Below, in pieces: positions 1 to 10,681 of a stretch of DNA of 64,000 nucleotides. Every line of letters begins with the position of its first letter. Within the stretch, counting starts at the first letter, position 1. Origin of the DNA: Eonycteris spelaea. Lineage: Eukaryota; Chordata; Mammalia; Chiroptera; Pteropodidae. The DNA lies in NCBI GenBank assembly GCA_003508835.1, contig PUFA01000653.1, positions 62,001-126,000 of the forward strand, read 5' to 3'. A program made the position numbers and the translations under genes. Below the pieces are notes generated by a model. It saw nothing but the letters and a program-made list of their open reading frames with translations, searched no databases and was not told the origin of the DNA.

Positions 1-796
1 TTAGGCCCATGGAGCCAAGAGATTTGTTAAAAAAAAAATACCGCAGCTCAGACCACGGCTGGTTACCAGTCACCAAAAGTGTCCCAAGCTGTGCGAACCG
101 TGGCTTGTTGACTGATGCTGAAGTAAACTCCTGCTGAGAGGGTGGGCTGGGCCTGGTAGCCCAGCAATGAGATCACCACGGGAAAGTTGTGAGTTGTGCG
201 AGGCAAGGTCTCAAGGAGTGAGCTGTGTGGAGCCAGTGGAACTCACCATACCCATGCAGATTCAGAATTAGCTGTGTTGGTAGAGGGCTCAGCACAGACA
301 AGATGGCACCCACCTGCAGGAGGAGGGTTCAACAGAGGGACAGTGGTGGCTGTCTCTCCAGCCCTCACCTTGAAGCCACACAACTTAGTCTCTCCCTGTA
401 GGTCTCTGTCACGTCCTGAGCTGTTGACCCTCTGCTTGAGTCCAGGCTGAGTGCCTGTTAGTGAGTGTGTCTGTATGCAGGCCTTTCAGGGGGACTTCTG
501 GATTTCCAGCAGCCTCTGTCTCACCCGGACAGTCAGAATCACCACTGATTTTCACAGCTAGGTTTTATGGGGACTCCTCTTCTCAGCACTGGAACCTTGG
601 GCTGGGGAGCCCCAGTGTGGGGCTGGCGCCCTTCACTCCACAGCTGAGATATTCCTCCTGATGTTCAACCACCACTAGTAGGTGTGGGACCAGCCTGTTT
701 CGCATCTCCGCCCCTCCTACCAGTTTCCACGTGGCCTCCTCTTTATGACCCCGGGTAAAGGAGTTCTCTTCAGCTAGACTTCAGATCATTCTCCAG
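1..796 (-). mobile_element. L1 LINE, 5' end fragment, antisense (cut by window start)
   Basis: This is the end of the antisense L1 5' UTR seen complete at 17872-19865. It is moderately GC-rich, unlike the AT-rich DNA to its right. The right boundary, near the tract ending ctccagc, is approximate. It lies about 2.1 kb upstream of the copy 1 promoter. Confidence 0.7.
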
Positions 797-2916
797 CTTC
801 ACTGTTTCCTAATTTTGTTTGACCTGCAATTAAATGCAGTCATGGGAGGAGGCATGCACAGAATTCACCCACCCCTCCATCTTGACCTGAGCTTTCCGGG
901 ATGCTATTCTTAAACAAAATTGCTTCACTGAGAATGGGGTGACAAAGAACTGCGGATGAAAAAAATTCCATATGAGCGCTGTCTCGATCGCTAATTTATA
1001 ATGTTCGGGTAAAAAGGATTTCCTGGAATTAAGCCACAGCAACTCTGGCTTAAGTCAGAGCAGTCAACTGGGAAACGCCATTCCAGATAGTTTAAATTTT
1101 CATTCATTTGATTTTTCTTACAACAAGATTAGAAAATATGATTAAGCTGAGCAGGATATTTTTTATTACAGAAGTCTGACTTTAAATGAAGCAAATAGCT
1201 ATTAAAATGTTAAAGGAAAAGAAAGAAAGAGGCTTTAGGGATGTTTCCCTCATGGAACTTGAACAAAAATGTAAGAAAAACATGCACTAGAGATTTTTTA
1301 AAAATAAAAGGAAAGATGGCATTTTACATTGTTGTCCATAAACTTGTTCATGTGGCTGCATTTTTACCTTAAAAACTCTACTTTGAGTAAAAACCTGTGT
1401 ATAGAAATTAAGTGAAAGAAAGAAAGAAAAAAATTTTAAAAATGAACACTAGGGATGACTACGAAATAATATTGGTAATTTACATGGATTTTTTGTTCAC
1501 TAGGAAAGCCTGTGTGTGCACAGAGATATACGAGATCCAGACACTAATGTAGGGATTTCTTTTACAGCTATTGAGTATGAAATTATTTTTAGATAATAAG
1601 AAATAATACACAGCACCAACTTCAAATGCTCTATAGCATTCCTAATTATGAAACAGTAAGAAGCACTTTTTATATAATGATTGTTTTTAGTAGAGAAAAA
1701 ACTAAACAAATTTTGCAAAACTCCTCCTTTTATTTCATTAATTGCAGGGAACACAATTAACAAAATCACCATGTAATTCACTTGAGATTGTAAAAGAAAA
1801 TTATTTTATTAAATTAAATGTAAGTATTCTGTTAATATTAATGGAATATTTAGTTAATATCATGATTAAATAAAGTTCTCGGCGGCAGATTGCCTTTCTA
1901 ACTCCACAAAGTCTTTTTGAATACTTGTATTTAACTATATATTTTGAAAATTATTTTGTAAATTATAAAATCTAATCGAATTCAATTATATTCCATGCCT
2001 TCTTATTTGATACTTTTGGGGGTTTAACATCTTTTGAGTAAAAAAATACATTTGAAAATCTAAAAATTTAGTAGTCATCAAAGCACAGTACTCTATAAAT
2101 GCTTTCCAACTGGTTCTTTGCAACGACTGGTCAAGGGATTGAGTTGGAAATGTTCAAAGCTGGTGTGGGTGGCACCGTGTTTCGGAATGGGGAAAAATAA
2201 TTCTGCATAGGACAAGGACTTATAAAAGTGATGAGCATAACTTTTTAAAGGAAGAAAAATGGAATCCCCAGTGGTGGACAGTCTGATCATTTAGTTTTTG
2301 AATCATGTGAGATTATGTATGTTACAGTGCATTGGAAATGATCATATTCTATAGCAGAACTATGACCACTTTCTACATGAGTGTGCATATTGTTATTCTA
2401 GCTTCAATCCCTTTTGGAACGTTTATATTGAGATTAGTTTCAACACAAGGGAAATGTAGTAATAGAAAGATGGTAAATTTCTTCTAAATGCTTTCAAGTT
2501 ACAATGATTCTCAGGAAAAATTATATGAATCAAGATCTCCATGACCAGTATAACATTTTCTTTAAAAAGCATTGGGAGAATTGATGCTTTGCAATAAAGG
2601 AGAATTACATATTTGTAAGTGTCATGGACCTAAGTCCTTGTTGTTTTCTCAATCTAATCCTGAATGTAAAATTATTATTTTTTGAATGGACTCAAGTGGC
2701 CCCAGCAACAACAGTAATCAATCTCTTATATCATTATTACTAATTAAAAATGAAAACATTTCACATTAAACTTGGTACCTTCTCATTTTATTAAAAAGAG
2801 GACGTTTCTCCTTATCTTTTCTATGTTGAAATCACTCACTGCAATCTTATAGAAATCAGGTATGATGGCAATTAAGTAAAAACTTCTAGTCCTACTCAAC
2901 CTGTGGAAGTTCTGCA
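797..2916. other. AT-rich upstream flank of VIP-like copy 1
   Basis: No gene or clear mobile element is recognised here. The stretch is AT-rich and repeated in all units. A short GAAA simple run lies near 1410-1430. It is the proximal upstream region of the VIP-like promoter and may hold regulatory sites that cannot be called by eye. Confidence 0.6.
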
Positions 2917-2924
2917 TGACGTCA
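2917..2924 (+). promoter_or_regulatory. cAMP response element (TGACGTCA), VIP-like copy 1
   Basis: A perfect palindromic CRE lies 42 bp before the TATA box. The VIP promoter is classically cAMP-inducible through a CRE at the same place. As I recall the human site ends in T (TGACGTCT), so this copy is closer to consensus. The sequence after it, including tgtgattgctca and cctaagta, also follows the VIP promoter. Confidence 0.9.
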
Positions 2925-2965
2925 ATCAAAGACCTTTGTGATTGCTCAACCCTAAGTACAAGCCC

Positions 2966-2972
2966 TATAAAA
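2966..2972 (+). promoter_or_regulatory. TATA box, VIP-like copy 1
   Basis: TATAAAA sits in the context agccctataaaatgatgggc, essentially that of the mammalian VIP promoter. It places transcription start about 30 bp downstream, near 2996. Confidence 0.9.
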
Positions 2973-2995
2973 TGATGGGCTTCGAAATGCTGGTC

Positions 2996-3115
2996 AGAGT
3001 AGACTGCAAAGCAGCTGCTGGAAATAATAGCCAACCCTTAGCCAGGACCAAGCTCTGGTTCAGCTCTGCGGGCAGAGAACTGGTGGAGCCAAAGACAAGT
3101 TTCTCAAGTCTCCTG
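2996..3115 (+). other. VIP-like copy 1, exon 1 (5' UTR)
   Basis: Non-coding first exon. The start is estimated from the TATA box, and the end is fixed by the donor tcctg|gtaagt. The run gggcagagaactggtggagc matches exon 1 of VIP as known in human and rodents. It is conserved in all four copies. Confidence 0.85.
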
Positions 3116-3495
3116 GTAAGTATAGGGACGCCTTGACACCTCACAGCTCAGTGGTTTTTCTAATTATTTTTCTCGAAAGATGCTTTTCCTGTTTGCTATT
3201 TTACTCAATTCTCTTGGTCTTTTTTTTTTAAAATGTGTATTCAAGTAAGGTTTTGTTTTGTTTTGCTTTGCTTTTATATAAAATTCTGACTGAAGGGCTC
3301 AGTTAGGTACTGTGATTTTGAGTTTTCAACTAATTTTGTAACTCCTTTTCTTTCTATATCATTTGTTGGTTATGTGAATCTAAGAAGCACTTATTTTCCT
3401 CTTTTTTTAACTTTAAATGCCATAATTTTTATATGCAACTTCTAAGTTTCTATATAGAAACTTTTTAGAACTATAATGTGTCTGTGGATTAGATC

Positions 3496-3707
3496 AGAGA
3501 TCCCAAACATTTTGGCACCAGTGACGGGTCCTTCTATGACAATCTAATGACCAATGATTTGAGGTGGAGCCGAGGCGGTGATGCTAGCTCTGAGGAGTGC
3601 TGCAAATATGGATGAAACTTCACTCATCTTCTAGTTGCTGTGCAGCCTCATTCCTAACAGACCACTGACTGGTACTGGTCCATGGACCTGGAGTTGGGGA
3701 ATCCTGG
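3496..3707. mobile_element. hAT-Charlie (MER1-like) DNA transposon remnant
   Basis: Ends read gatcccaaacattttggcacc and the inverted match gttggggaatcctg. The interior has ggtactggtccatggacctg and agcctcattcctaacagac, all hallmarks of MER1-type nonautonomous hAT elements. The family name is from memory. It is present at the equivalent place in all units. Confidence 0.65.
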
Positions 3708-4359
3708 ATTAGATTAAAAAATATAAGCTTTGTTTTTAATCTGTTTTTCTTTTTATTGTAAAAATTACTTCAACTGTAATAAGTGTTTCAATGATATTTT
3801 TGGTATTAATTCTCACTATTAATAGAGTCAAGTTCTCCAAACCCAGGCATAAGTAAATAAGTTCCCAATAAAATCTACAATAAAAACAGGAAAAGAAATG
3901 TTTATATAAAACAATTTTTATGCCAATAGATATAGAAATATACATACATACATATATACACACATGATTAAACATAATACCCTAGTTTTATATTAATCAG
4001 ATGCAAAAACTTAGAGTAGAAGAAACTATCAGGTTTTTGAAACTTAGAAAAGATACTAAATTGGATCTCACAACTGTAATAAGGACACGGCCCCTAAATT
4101 GTTTCTAGCCCTGTTAGACTATGGTACTCGATATATAATTGGTCCAGCTATATGCCGGATGAGGGATAGACAGCAGGTGAAAGTGATCTTTATTATACAA
4201 ATACCTGTCATGAAGAGAAATCCTTTTCCTTAAAAAGGAAACCATACTGCAGTTTGTTTTTATTTAAGACAAAATGATTTTTGTAAACTATGCAAGAGTC
4301 TTCAAAAATTTCTGCCAGTCACTCAGAATTCCTGGTATCTATGCCACAAAATGGAAAAC

Positions 4360-4885
4360 ACTTATTCATGAACAGATATGCACCACTGTGTTCATTGCAG
4401 TATTATTAACAGTAGCCAAGACATGGGAATGACTTAAATGTCCTTCAATGGCTGATTGGATAAAGAAGTGGTACATATGCACAGCAGATTCTTACTCACA
4501 CATAAAAGTCATGAAATATTGCCATTTTCAACAACATGGATGGATCCTGAGAGTCTCATGCAATAAAAAGTGAAATTAGTCAGATAGAAAGGACCAGAAC
4601 CATACGATTTCACTCATCTGTGGGACATAAAACAGAAACCAACAAATGAACAAAACAAAAGAAATCATAGACACAGACAACAGTATAGTGGTTACCAGAG
4701 GGGAGAGGGGTGGGGAGCAGATAAAGAGGGTAAAGAGGGTCAAACGTATGGACGGAATGAGAGTAGACTTTGGGTGGTGAGCACACAGTACGTACAGATG
4801 ACGTGTCATAGGACTGTACATCTGAAACGTATGTAATGCTATTAACAAATGTTACCTCAAGAAATTGAAAACAAACAAACAAAAG
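4360..4885 (+). mobile_element. L1 LINE 3' end fragment, sense
   Basis: Starts in degraded ORF2 3' sequence (gttcattgcagtattattaa, then caatggctgattggataaag). It runs through a typical laurasiatherian L1 3' UTR (cagtatagtggttaccagag) to a decayed A-rich tail (aacaaacaaacaaaag). No reading frame survives. It ends only about 60 bp before exon 2 of the VIP-like gene. Confidence 0.85.
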
Positions 4886-4945
4886 GATTACCTGGCTGGT
4901 GAGGTCTGTGGTTGGAAAATCTAGTGTTGCTTCCTCCCTTTCAAG

Positions 4946-5057
4946 GTGCAGAGATGGAAACCAGAAGGAAGCCCCAGCTCCTCTTGAGCCTGATAGCTCT
5001 CAGCGTGCTCTTCTCACAGATGTCGGCCTGGCCTCTTGTTGAAACACGTTTTGTGAG
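4946..5057 (+). CDS. VIP-like copy 1, exon 2: start codon and signal peptide
   Basis: The acceptor is ttcaag|gtgcag and ATG is at 4954, eight bases into the exon. It encodes residues 1-34 plus two bases of codon 35. The start METRRKPQLL leads into a hydrophobic core and a predicted cleavage near SAWPL, as in prepro-VIP. The donor is gtgag|gtaagt. Copies 1 and 3 read CTTGTTGAA near the end of the exon, which keeps the frame open. Confidence 0.9.
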
Positions 5058-8000
5058 GTAAGTTCATTTCGAGTCAGAGAGTCGAACATTGCATCTTCAT
5101 CTCAATGAGAATTTATTTCTGTCATTCAGACAACTCAATTTTTTGAAATCATGTATTATTAATTTAAATATTTGGTCGACATGTTAAGACAATTTCTTCA
5201 ATGTCGAATCAACATGATTATTCGATAGTAAAATTGAGTTAGTATACTAGATCTAAAACCAGAAGGCCCTACAAAATTCTTTGAATTTAAGTGACAATTC
5301 AGAAATCAAGAGACTCTTTGGACATGGTCAATGCACACATACACATTACACTTTGTAAAATTGTAATATATAATACGTAATAACTTGAATAAATGAAACT
5401 TTGAACAAATTGTAGGAACTTGGAGAAGGAAAAACATTAACCCTCAGCTCTTGAGAAATGTTTGAGCCAAATAAACATCAGCAAATATACAAATTGTCCC
5501 AGGTTTTATGTTAAATATTACATTTTTTTTCAAAGTTCCTATTTAGTAGGAAATCTTTCTTCTTATGAAATTTAACTTTGCAAAGTGAAGGCATTGCAAA
5601 GGAAGCGTACTTTGCTCAATGCTATCACAGGATTGAACTGAGCAGCTCAATGCTTGACATATACAGTTGTAAAGTTATATGAATCTATCATGTGGGATAA
5701 ACAAAAAATTTACTATTTATACTCGCAAACCACATACACATCAGAATGCTATCCATATTTTTTGAATGGGTGGTATTTCCCAAGATTTTGAGTGTTTTAT
5801 TTCAAGTGAATGTAAATTCATAAGCATTGCCTATTGAGAAAAGAAGGTATTATATATCGAATGTCGTTTTTCTAATATGTTGCATGACAGAGTACCATTG
5901 GTGGAAGAGAATGAACTTGATCGAGCTTCTTTCAAAGTAGACGCTGACATCTCAAAGAATGCATTTCCTGGAAATGGCAGGTGAGTTCGGTTTTACTGAG
6001 CTTTATAGTAAAACCTGATTTTTTTTTTATTGAAATATACATGTTTCATTCTTGTGTCTCCGCAAAGCTACTCCCACAGCACTGCACTGCAGGTTCCCAT
6101 GGCCGGGGCTTCATCCAGCCTGACGTACAGCAGCTCTTGAGGCTGCGCATGATTCTCATGCACGGAGGCTGTGACGAGCGCCGATGAACACACCATTCAC
6201 TCACACTCTGTTGTATAAAAGGTCAACCTCAGAAATTGCACCAATACTAGTAAAACTTCAGCACTTAGGATTCTGTAAGAAAAGATGTTTAAAAGCAAAA
6301 GTTTCATGTCTACATAATAAAACGATGTCTAAAATAGAAGCCAACTATTCAAAGAGTCATTTGTCAAGAGAAGCATTCAATATAGACAGAGTAACTCAAC
6401 ATTGAAGACAAAGTACGAAAACTTCCTCATTTGGACAGAAAAGTTGGCTTGATAGGACCTAAGATCCTCTTTTTTGTATGTATCTTTATTCATGATAGAC
6501 GTAAAGAGCACCATAAATAAAATAATTAAATAGTTAAACATATAAAAATTAATTTAAATACATTATATTTTTCATAGCAATGTGTCTCAGAGAAGAATTA
6601 GATTTCTAGATTCTATCAGAGAGCTTAATTTAATATTGAGGTATACCTATAAAAAGCTAATGTATTTAATTTTTCAATATTTTTGGCTGAAAATATAGAA
6701 AATACTTGATAATAAATCAGTAAAAATATTTTATTAGATTATTTGGAATCTTTAGGACTTAAGTGTATGAAGAGTTTTTATATTAATCTGCTGTTTTTTT
6801 AATTATTTATTGAGTCAAAGTAATACTTTAAGAAAGTATTTTTAAGTAGTGGTTATCCTTTCTTCTTTGTTTTAGGAGTGCCAGACAAGCCAATGAAATT
6901 TTCAATAGTGACTTGAGTGGACTCTTGGATGACCTTTCTGACAAACTTGGAGGCTTTAATGAAAAACGAGATCTGTAAGGAAAAGTTATTATTTTAACAC
7001 AGTTATGATTATTTAATCTGCAACTTATATTTTTGCTGATACATTTATTTCTTGGCCTCAAACTGTAACTCAATAATGTTCAATTTTGTTAAAAAATTTA
7101 TATTCTTCACTAAGTTATACCAAGTCTATGGATGAGAAAATGTGGCTTTTTAAAATATCATACTCACTGACACCAGACACACGTGTTTTTCTCTAGTAGC
7201 AATCACGTGTCACTCTGCAATCACACTGGGGCCTGGGAGAATGACATGAAGGTTAAAGAAGCATAAATGCTTAGCCGATGGACGGTCATGGGGCTGGGGA
7301 GCGCGGCAGAGGGAAGGCAGTCAGCATTAAGACGATGGCTGAGCAGATGGCCAGGATGCGAGGGAGCAATTGGGGAACCTTTTTATGAACTGTATAGATG
7401 TCCAACCAATGTACTGTATACCTGAAACTAATTAAATAGATAAATCTATTTATTTTTAAAAATTGAACTAATATGGTAAGAAGAAGACATAGTATAAACT
7501 GGAGACATTTTACGGTTAACCATAGTACTTGTTTTTTAAATTCCTGCTGAAACTGAGCATTGGATACTCTTTCTTCATATGACCAATACCTGAAAATCTA
7601 GATGGCACAATGCAACTGGCATAGCTTCTAAGAGGCATTTATTTTTAAAGAGCTTTTCCTCCCAACAGTAGACCACAACTCAAGTATCTCTCCACTTCTT
7701 TTTTTTAAAATATATCATCTGCTCAGTTACTATACTGTGTGTTAAGTCACTCCCAGGAAATGCCACAATGTTTTGGATTATTCCTCTCACCTATCTTTCT
7801 TTTAGGTGAATTTTTCTATTAGTATATTTGTGATAGAAAATGAGTTGGGTGTTGGAATTCACTCTTATCAAACTCCACGAAATTTACAACTTTGACATTT
7901 TTCTCATTTCTTGTTAAAACTCTTTGATTTCTTTTTCCCTACTTTTCTCAGCGATAACGTCGCAGAAAATGGGAGACCAGTGAGACGCAGTTTGCATTCA

Positions 8001-8946
8001 ATCCTCAGTAACTTGCATATCGGCCATGTCATACGAGCTGCTCTGCAGTGGGCCCTGGACCACGAACTTAAAGAAGAGAAGTAAAGAAACAGAAAACTTG
8101 CTGACATGATAATTTATAAATAACTTTCAAGCAGAAACTACAAATGGAGACTTATCTACCTCTCTATCTCATCATCTATCTTTCTCTGTGAAGCAGTAAT
8201 TCTCAGCCTTGCGTGCCATTATGCAGAATGTTTAAAATACTGATGTCCGAAATGAATCCTAAATTCATTGCCAGGAAATTAGTACCTCTCAAAATCCTCT
8301 TCTAGACTTTTATAATTTTTAAGAGTTTCCCAATTGATTCTATTTTGCCTCCAGGGTTAAAAATAATGACTGAACACTTACCTAGTCTGAATCTGGATAC
8401 GACTTTTTTCAAAAGTGCTGATTTTTAAAACATGTTAAGCACATTCAATCAGCAATTTAATATCTCATGGAACTCCCTTAATCTGTGTATTTAATTCTTT
8501 TAATTTACCAAATTAAGCCACGAGTCCTTTGCCTTCTGAGGCTCTGTGAGATCTCCTTCTCTATGTAGTGTGAAAATATTGGACCACAATAAATAGAATG
8601 TGTATCCTCTCTCTCTCTCTTTTTACACCAATTATTTTCTTTAGATGATAAGAATTAAAATACAAAAATTCTGACTGGGTGAGATGAAAGAAGATACGCT
8701 CTTTACCCATCAGAGTATAATTCTTTAAGTATAATTTCAGCTACTTTAAGGTTGAAGAACCATTCATAGATAATAACTAACCTCAAAGGTAATTATGTAA
8801 TTACCTCAGAGCATTATGCAGAGCACAGATCATAGCATAGGTCACACATCATCATTTCTTTAGATGCTTTCTTAGAGAAAAGCCTTAACATGCCCAATTC
8901 TCCTTTTCTGTTCTGCAGGAAAGACGGTAAACAGTCCAAAAAATGA
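4954..8946 (+). CDS. VIP-like neuropeptide precursor, copy 1 (spliced, intact)
   Basis: CDS = join(4954..5057, 5891..5980, 6876..6974, 7952..8080, 8919..8946), 149 residues; human VIP precursor is 170. All five junctions are GT-AG and preserve frame. Residues 1-25 form a signal peptide very close to that of VIP (LSVLFSQ then SAWPL). A propeptide follows, then a PHI/PHM-equivalent segment after monobasic SAR and ended by KR, a 12-residue spacer the same length as in VIP, dibasic RR, a VIP-equivalent segment and a basic C-tail. Both hormone segments lack His1 and the amidation Gly. The product is expected to be secreted; its receptor and function are unknown. VIP ancestry rests on exon plan, promoter, UTRs and signal peptide; divergence argues it is a paralog, not VIP itself. 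Confidence 0.88.
5058..5890 (+). other. VIP-like copy 1, intron 2
   Basis: 833 bp GT-AG intron, AT-rich. No mobile element is recognised. The acceptor is gcatgacag. Confidence 0.85.
5891..5980 (+). CDS. VIP-like copy 1, exon 3: N-terminal propeptide
   Basis: 90 bp, encoding 30 residues that correspond to the cryptic N-terminal propeptide of prepro-VIP. The run VEENELDRASFKVDADISKN aligns with the acidic EPDQVSLKEDIDMLQNA region of human VIP without gaps. The donor is ggcag|gtgagt. Confidence 0.9.
5981..6875 (+). other. VIP-like copy 1, intron 3
   Basis: 895 bp GT-AG intron. About 6050-6200 is a more GC-rich island conserved in all four copies with no recognised identity; the rest is AT-rich. 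Confidence 0.85.
6876..6974 (+). CDS. VIP-like copy 1, exon 4: PHI/PHM-equivalent peptide
   Basis: 99 bp (105 in human VIP by my recollection). After the monobasic site SAR comes a 26-residue segment beginning QANEIFNSDLS and ending FNE before KR. Aligned to PHM it keeps A2, F6, S8, D9, S11, L13, L14, L17, S18 and K20. His1 is Gln, the segment is two residues shorter, and the Gly that donates the C-terminal amide is Glu. The N-terminal Gln could cyclise to pyroglutamate. The donor is gatct|gtaagg. Confidence 0.87.
6975..7951 (+). other. VIP-like copy 1, intron 4
   Basis: 977 bp GT-AG intron. About 7370-7450 resembles a decayed L1 3' terminus (gtatacctgaaactaatta). The acceptor is tttctcag. 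Confidence 0.8.
7952..8080 (+). CDS. VIP-like copy 1, exon 5: VIP-equivalent peptide
   Basis: 129 bp. A 12-residue spacer ending RPV is followed by RR, matching the spacer length and dibasic site before VIP. The next 28 residues begin SLHSILSNLH and align without gaps to VIP, but I count only about 3 identities (A18, L23, L27). His1, Asp3, Phe6 and Tyr10 are replaced. The Gly-Lys-Arg amidation/cleavage signal after residue 28 is Glu-Glu-Lys. Helix-friendly, with Leu/Ile/Ala spacing suggesting an amphipathic helix. The codon TAA at 8080-8082 is not used if the donor gaa|gtaaag is spliced. Confidence 0.85.
8081..8918 (+). other. VIP-like copy 1, intron 5
   Basis: 838 bp GT-AG intron. A short (TC)n run lies near 8609-8621. 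No mobile element is recognised. The acceptor is tgttctgcag. Confidence 0.85.
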
Positions 8947-8988
8947 TGAAAAAGCTTTTGGTGCAAAGCTGGTGACATCTTCCCAATG
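8919..8988 (+). CDS. VIP-like copy 1, exon 6: C-terminal tail and stop
   Basis: The first 28 bases complete a Lys codon, add KDGKQSKK and stop at TGA 8944-8946. The rest (tgaaaaagcttttggtgcaa and on to tcccaatg|gtaggt) matches the 3' UTR part of VIP exon 6. Human VIP has an acidic tail here, so the charge is reversed. Confidence 0.85.
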
Positions 8989-10681
8989 GTAGGTATATCT
9001 GTATATTCTTGTCATATTCTTACAGCAATCATGCAGGTATTTAAGTAGGTAAGAGTCACTGGGTGAGAAACATCTTTGAGTTCTCACAATAAGACCTCAT
9101 CTGAAAAGGGTGCTTCTACCTGAAGTGAACACCAAACAGTAAACATCTTAAAAAGATTAATACAGGGTACTGGTCACATAAAAGGGAAACTTCATAATGA
9201 GTAAATAGTTTGTGATCTCCTAGGTTACTCAGAAGTGTTCCTATCCTTCTTTCGAGGTATAAAACAGAGGAGACTTTTGCACACTGATGAGAAAGATAGG
9301 CTTTTATCTTTCTTTCTTTTTTTTTTTTGAGACTCAAGCCATATTGCTTTCATTAATTGAAGATTTAGTTCCACTACTGAATGCTAGCAACTCATTTATG
9401 TACAGGGAAATACCACCGAATTACAGCATTGCTTGTTTCTGTGAAAATACCAAGGCATTCCGGGTCTAGTTGTATTGTTACAAACATAGCAAACTTTATG
9501 CAGCAAAAGTCACATTTAGCTAATTTCATCAATAAAATGAGTGTAGGTACTATGACTCTAAAACTATTCCCTGTGAAATGTGTTTTGAGAAAACAAAAAG
9601 GTTTTTTTCCTTTGTTAAGTAATTTTTTATCACATTGCTTTTGTATATACAGGGATACAAGAGATATTTCTTTCCTGAGTTACCTTAAGATTTACATTTG
9701 CTCATAAAAGTATGTGGAAAATATTTGGCAAGAGCTTAGTGAAATTTTATGTCATCACTATATCAAGTGTTGCCAAAATTTTTCTCTAAAGGCTATATTT
9801 TGGCTTGAGGGCTAGCTGGCTTTCATTACAACTACTCACCTCTGTTACTGTAGCATAAAGGCAGCCACGAATAACTCATAACTAATAGGAGTGGCTGCAT
9901 TACAATAAAGCTTTATTAGTAAAACACAAAAGTAGGCTAGACTACAACCTCTGACTATGTGCAGGACATTAAGTTAGACCCAGCTCAGACTGAAGACAAT
10001 TCATGGTCTTTTTTCAGACCCTGGGGCAAATATCTAAGGGTTTTCAAAAGAGTCCTGGAGAGTAGACAGGGTGTCTGGGAAGACAGCTGTACAGTGGGGT
10101 AGTTTTAGTCCACTGATTACCCCTCACCTCTAAGAGACATATATGGTCGGGGTGCTGCATGTGCCCATTCATTATTATGAATAGATACCCAAAGAAATGA
10201 GTCTATTGGCTCAAAAATGAAAGTAAATCCCACATAAGTCCTTGATAATTTTAATAAAAAGTCCCTTCAATTAAATTAAGACATACAACAGACACTAAAA
10301 TATAAAAGAGGATGAATCACTCAGTTTAAGTGATGATTATTGATAAGATTCCAATTTTCATCCTTTTAATTTCTTTTTGGTATAGGTAGCATTGGACAAA
10401 TTCTTTTAAGTGGATATCTTGAGGGTCAACTGTTTGTGACTATTACAAATGGGTAATTATTAAAAGCTAACCAGAGCACCTGTTCTCATTGCAGTTTTCC
10501 TTCTGACAATCAGTTCTTTTGAAGATGCCGACTTGATATCTCACAACACTGGCTCCTGTCACAGGCTGTTCACCAGGGTCAAAGAGAAATAGATGTTTAT
10601 CAAATGATTAGATAACTGAATGAAACTAAAATACTATAATAAAAATATTTTATACTTAAGTACCAAATTCATCTTGTTAAG
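8989..10681 (+). other. VIP-like copy 1, intron 6
   Basis: About 1.7 kb. It lies wholly after the stop codon and contains a hAT-type remnant (about 9765-9985). The acceptor is cttgttaag. Confidence 0.75.
9765..9985. mobile_element. hAT-type nonautonomous DNA transposon remnant
   Basis: Contains decayed forms of a common mammalian element: caactactcacctctgttac, ggagtggctgcattacaata and aagctttatt. The subfamily is not assigned. Present in units 1-3. Confidence 0.6.

Larger units (their letters stand above)
3116..4945 (+). other. VIP-like copy 1, intron 1
   Basis: GT-AG intron of about 1.8 kb between the UTR exon and the signal-peptide exon. It contains a hAT-type remnant (3496-3707) and a sense L1 3' end (about 4360-4885). 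The A/B sequence-type differences between copies 1/3 and 2/4 concentrate in its second half. Confidence 0.8.

Noticed and set aside
196..661. Repeated short plus-strand open frames of 84 and 66 residues
   Set aside because: They lie antisense inside the L1 5' UTR fragment and are conserved only because the units are young.
4576..4882. Minus-strand open frames of about 90 residues seen in all units
   Set aside because: They are antisense to the L1 3' UTR fragment in intron 1.
8000..8080. Similarity of the exon 5 peptide to GLP-2 or exendin-type peptides
   Set aside because: A few matches to GLP-2 can be drawn, but exon plan, promoter, signal peptide and 3' UTR all point to VIP, which is in the same superfamily.
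7952..8082. Reading exon 5 through to the in-frame TAA as the true C-terminus
   Set aside because: The TAA overlaps a good donor (gaa|gtaaag). Exon 6 with a matching phase, acceptor and VIP-like downstream sequence follows, so splicing is the better model. An unspliced end would change the product by only a few residues.
7904..8107. Minus-strand open frame of 67 residues, identical in units 1-3
   Set aside because: It is the antisense shadow of exon 5 of the VIP-like gene.
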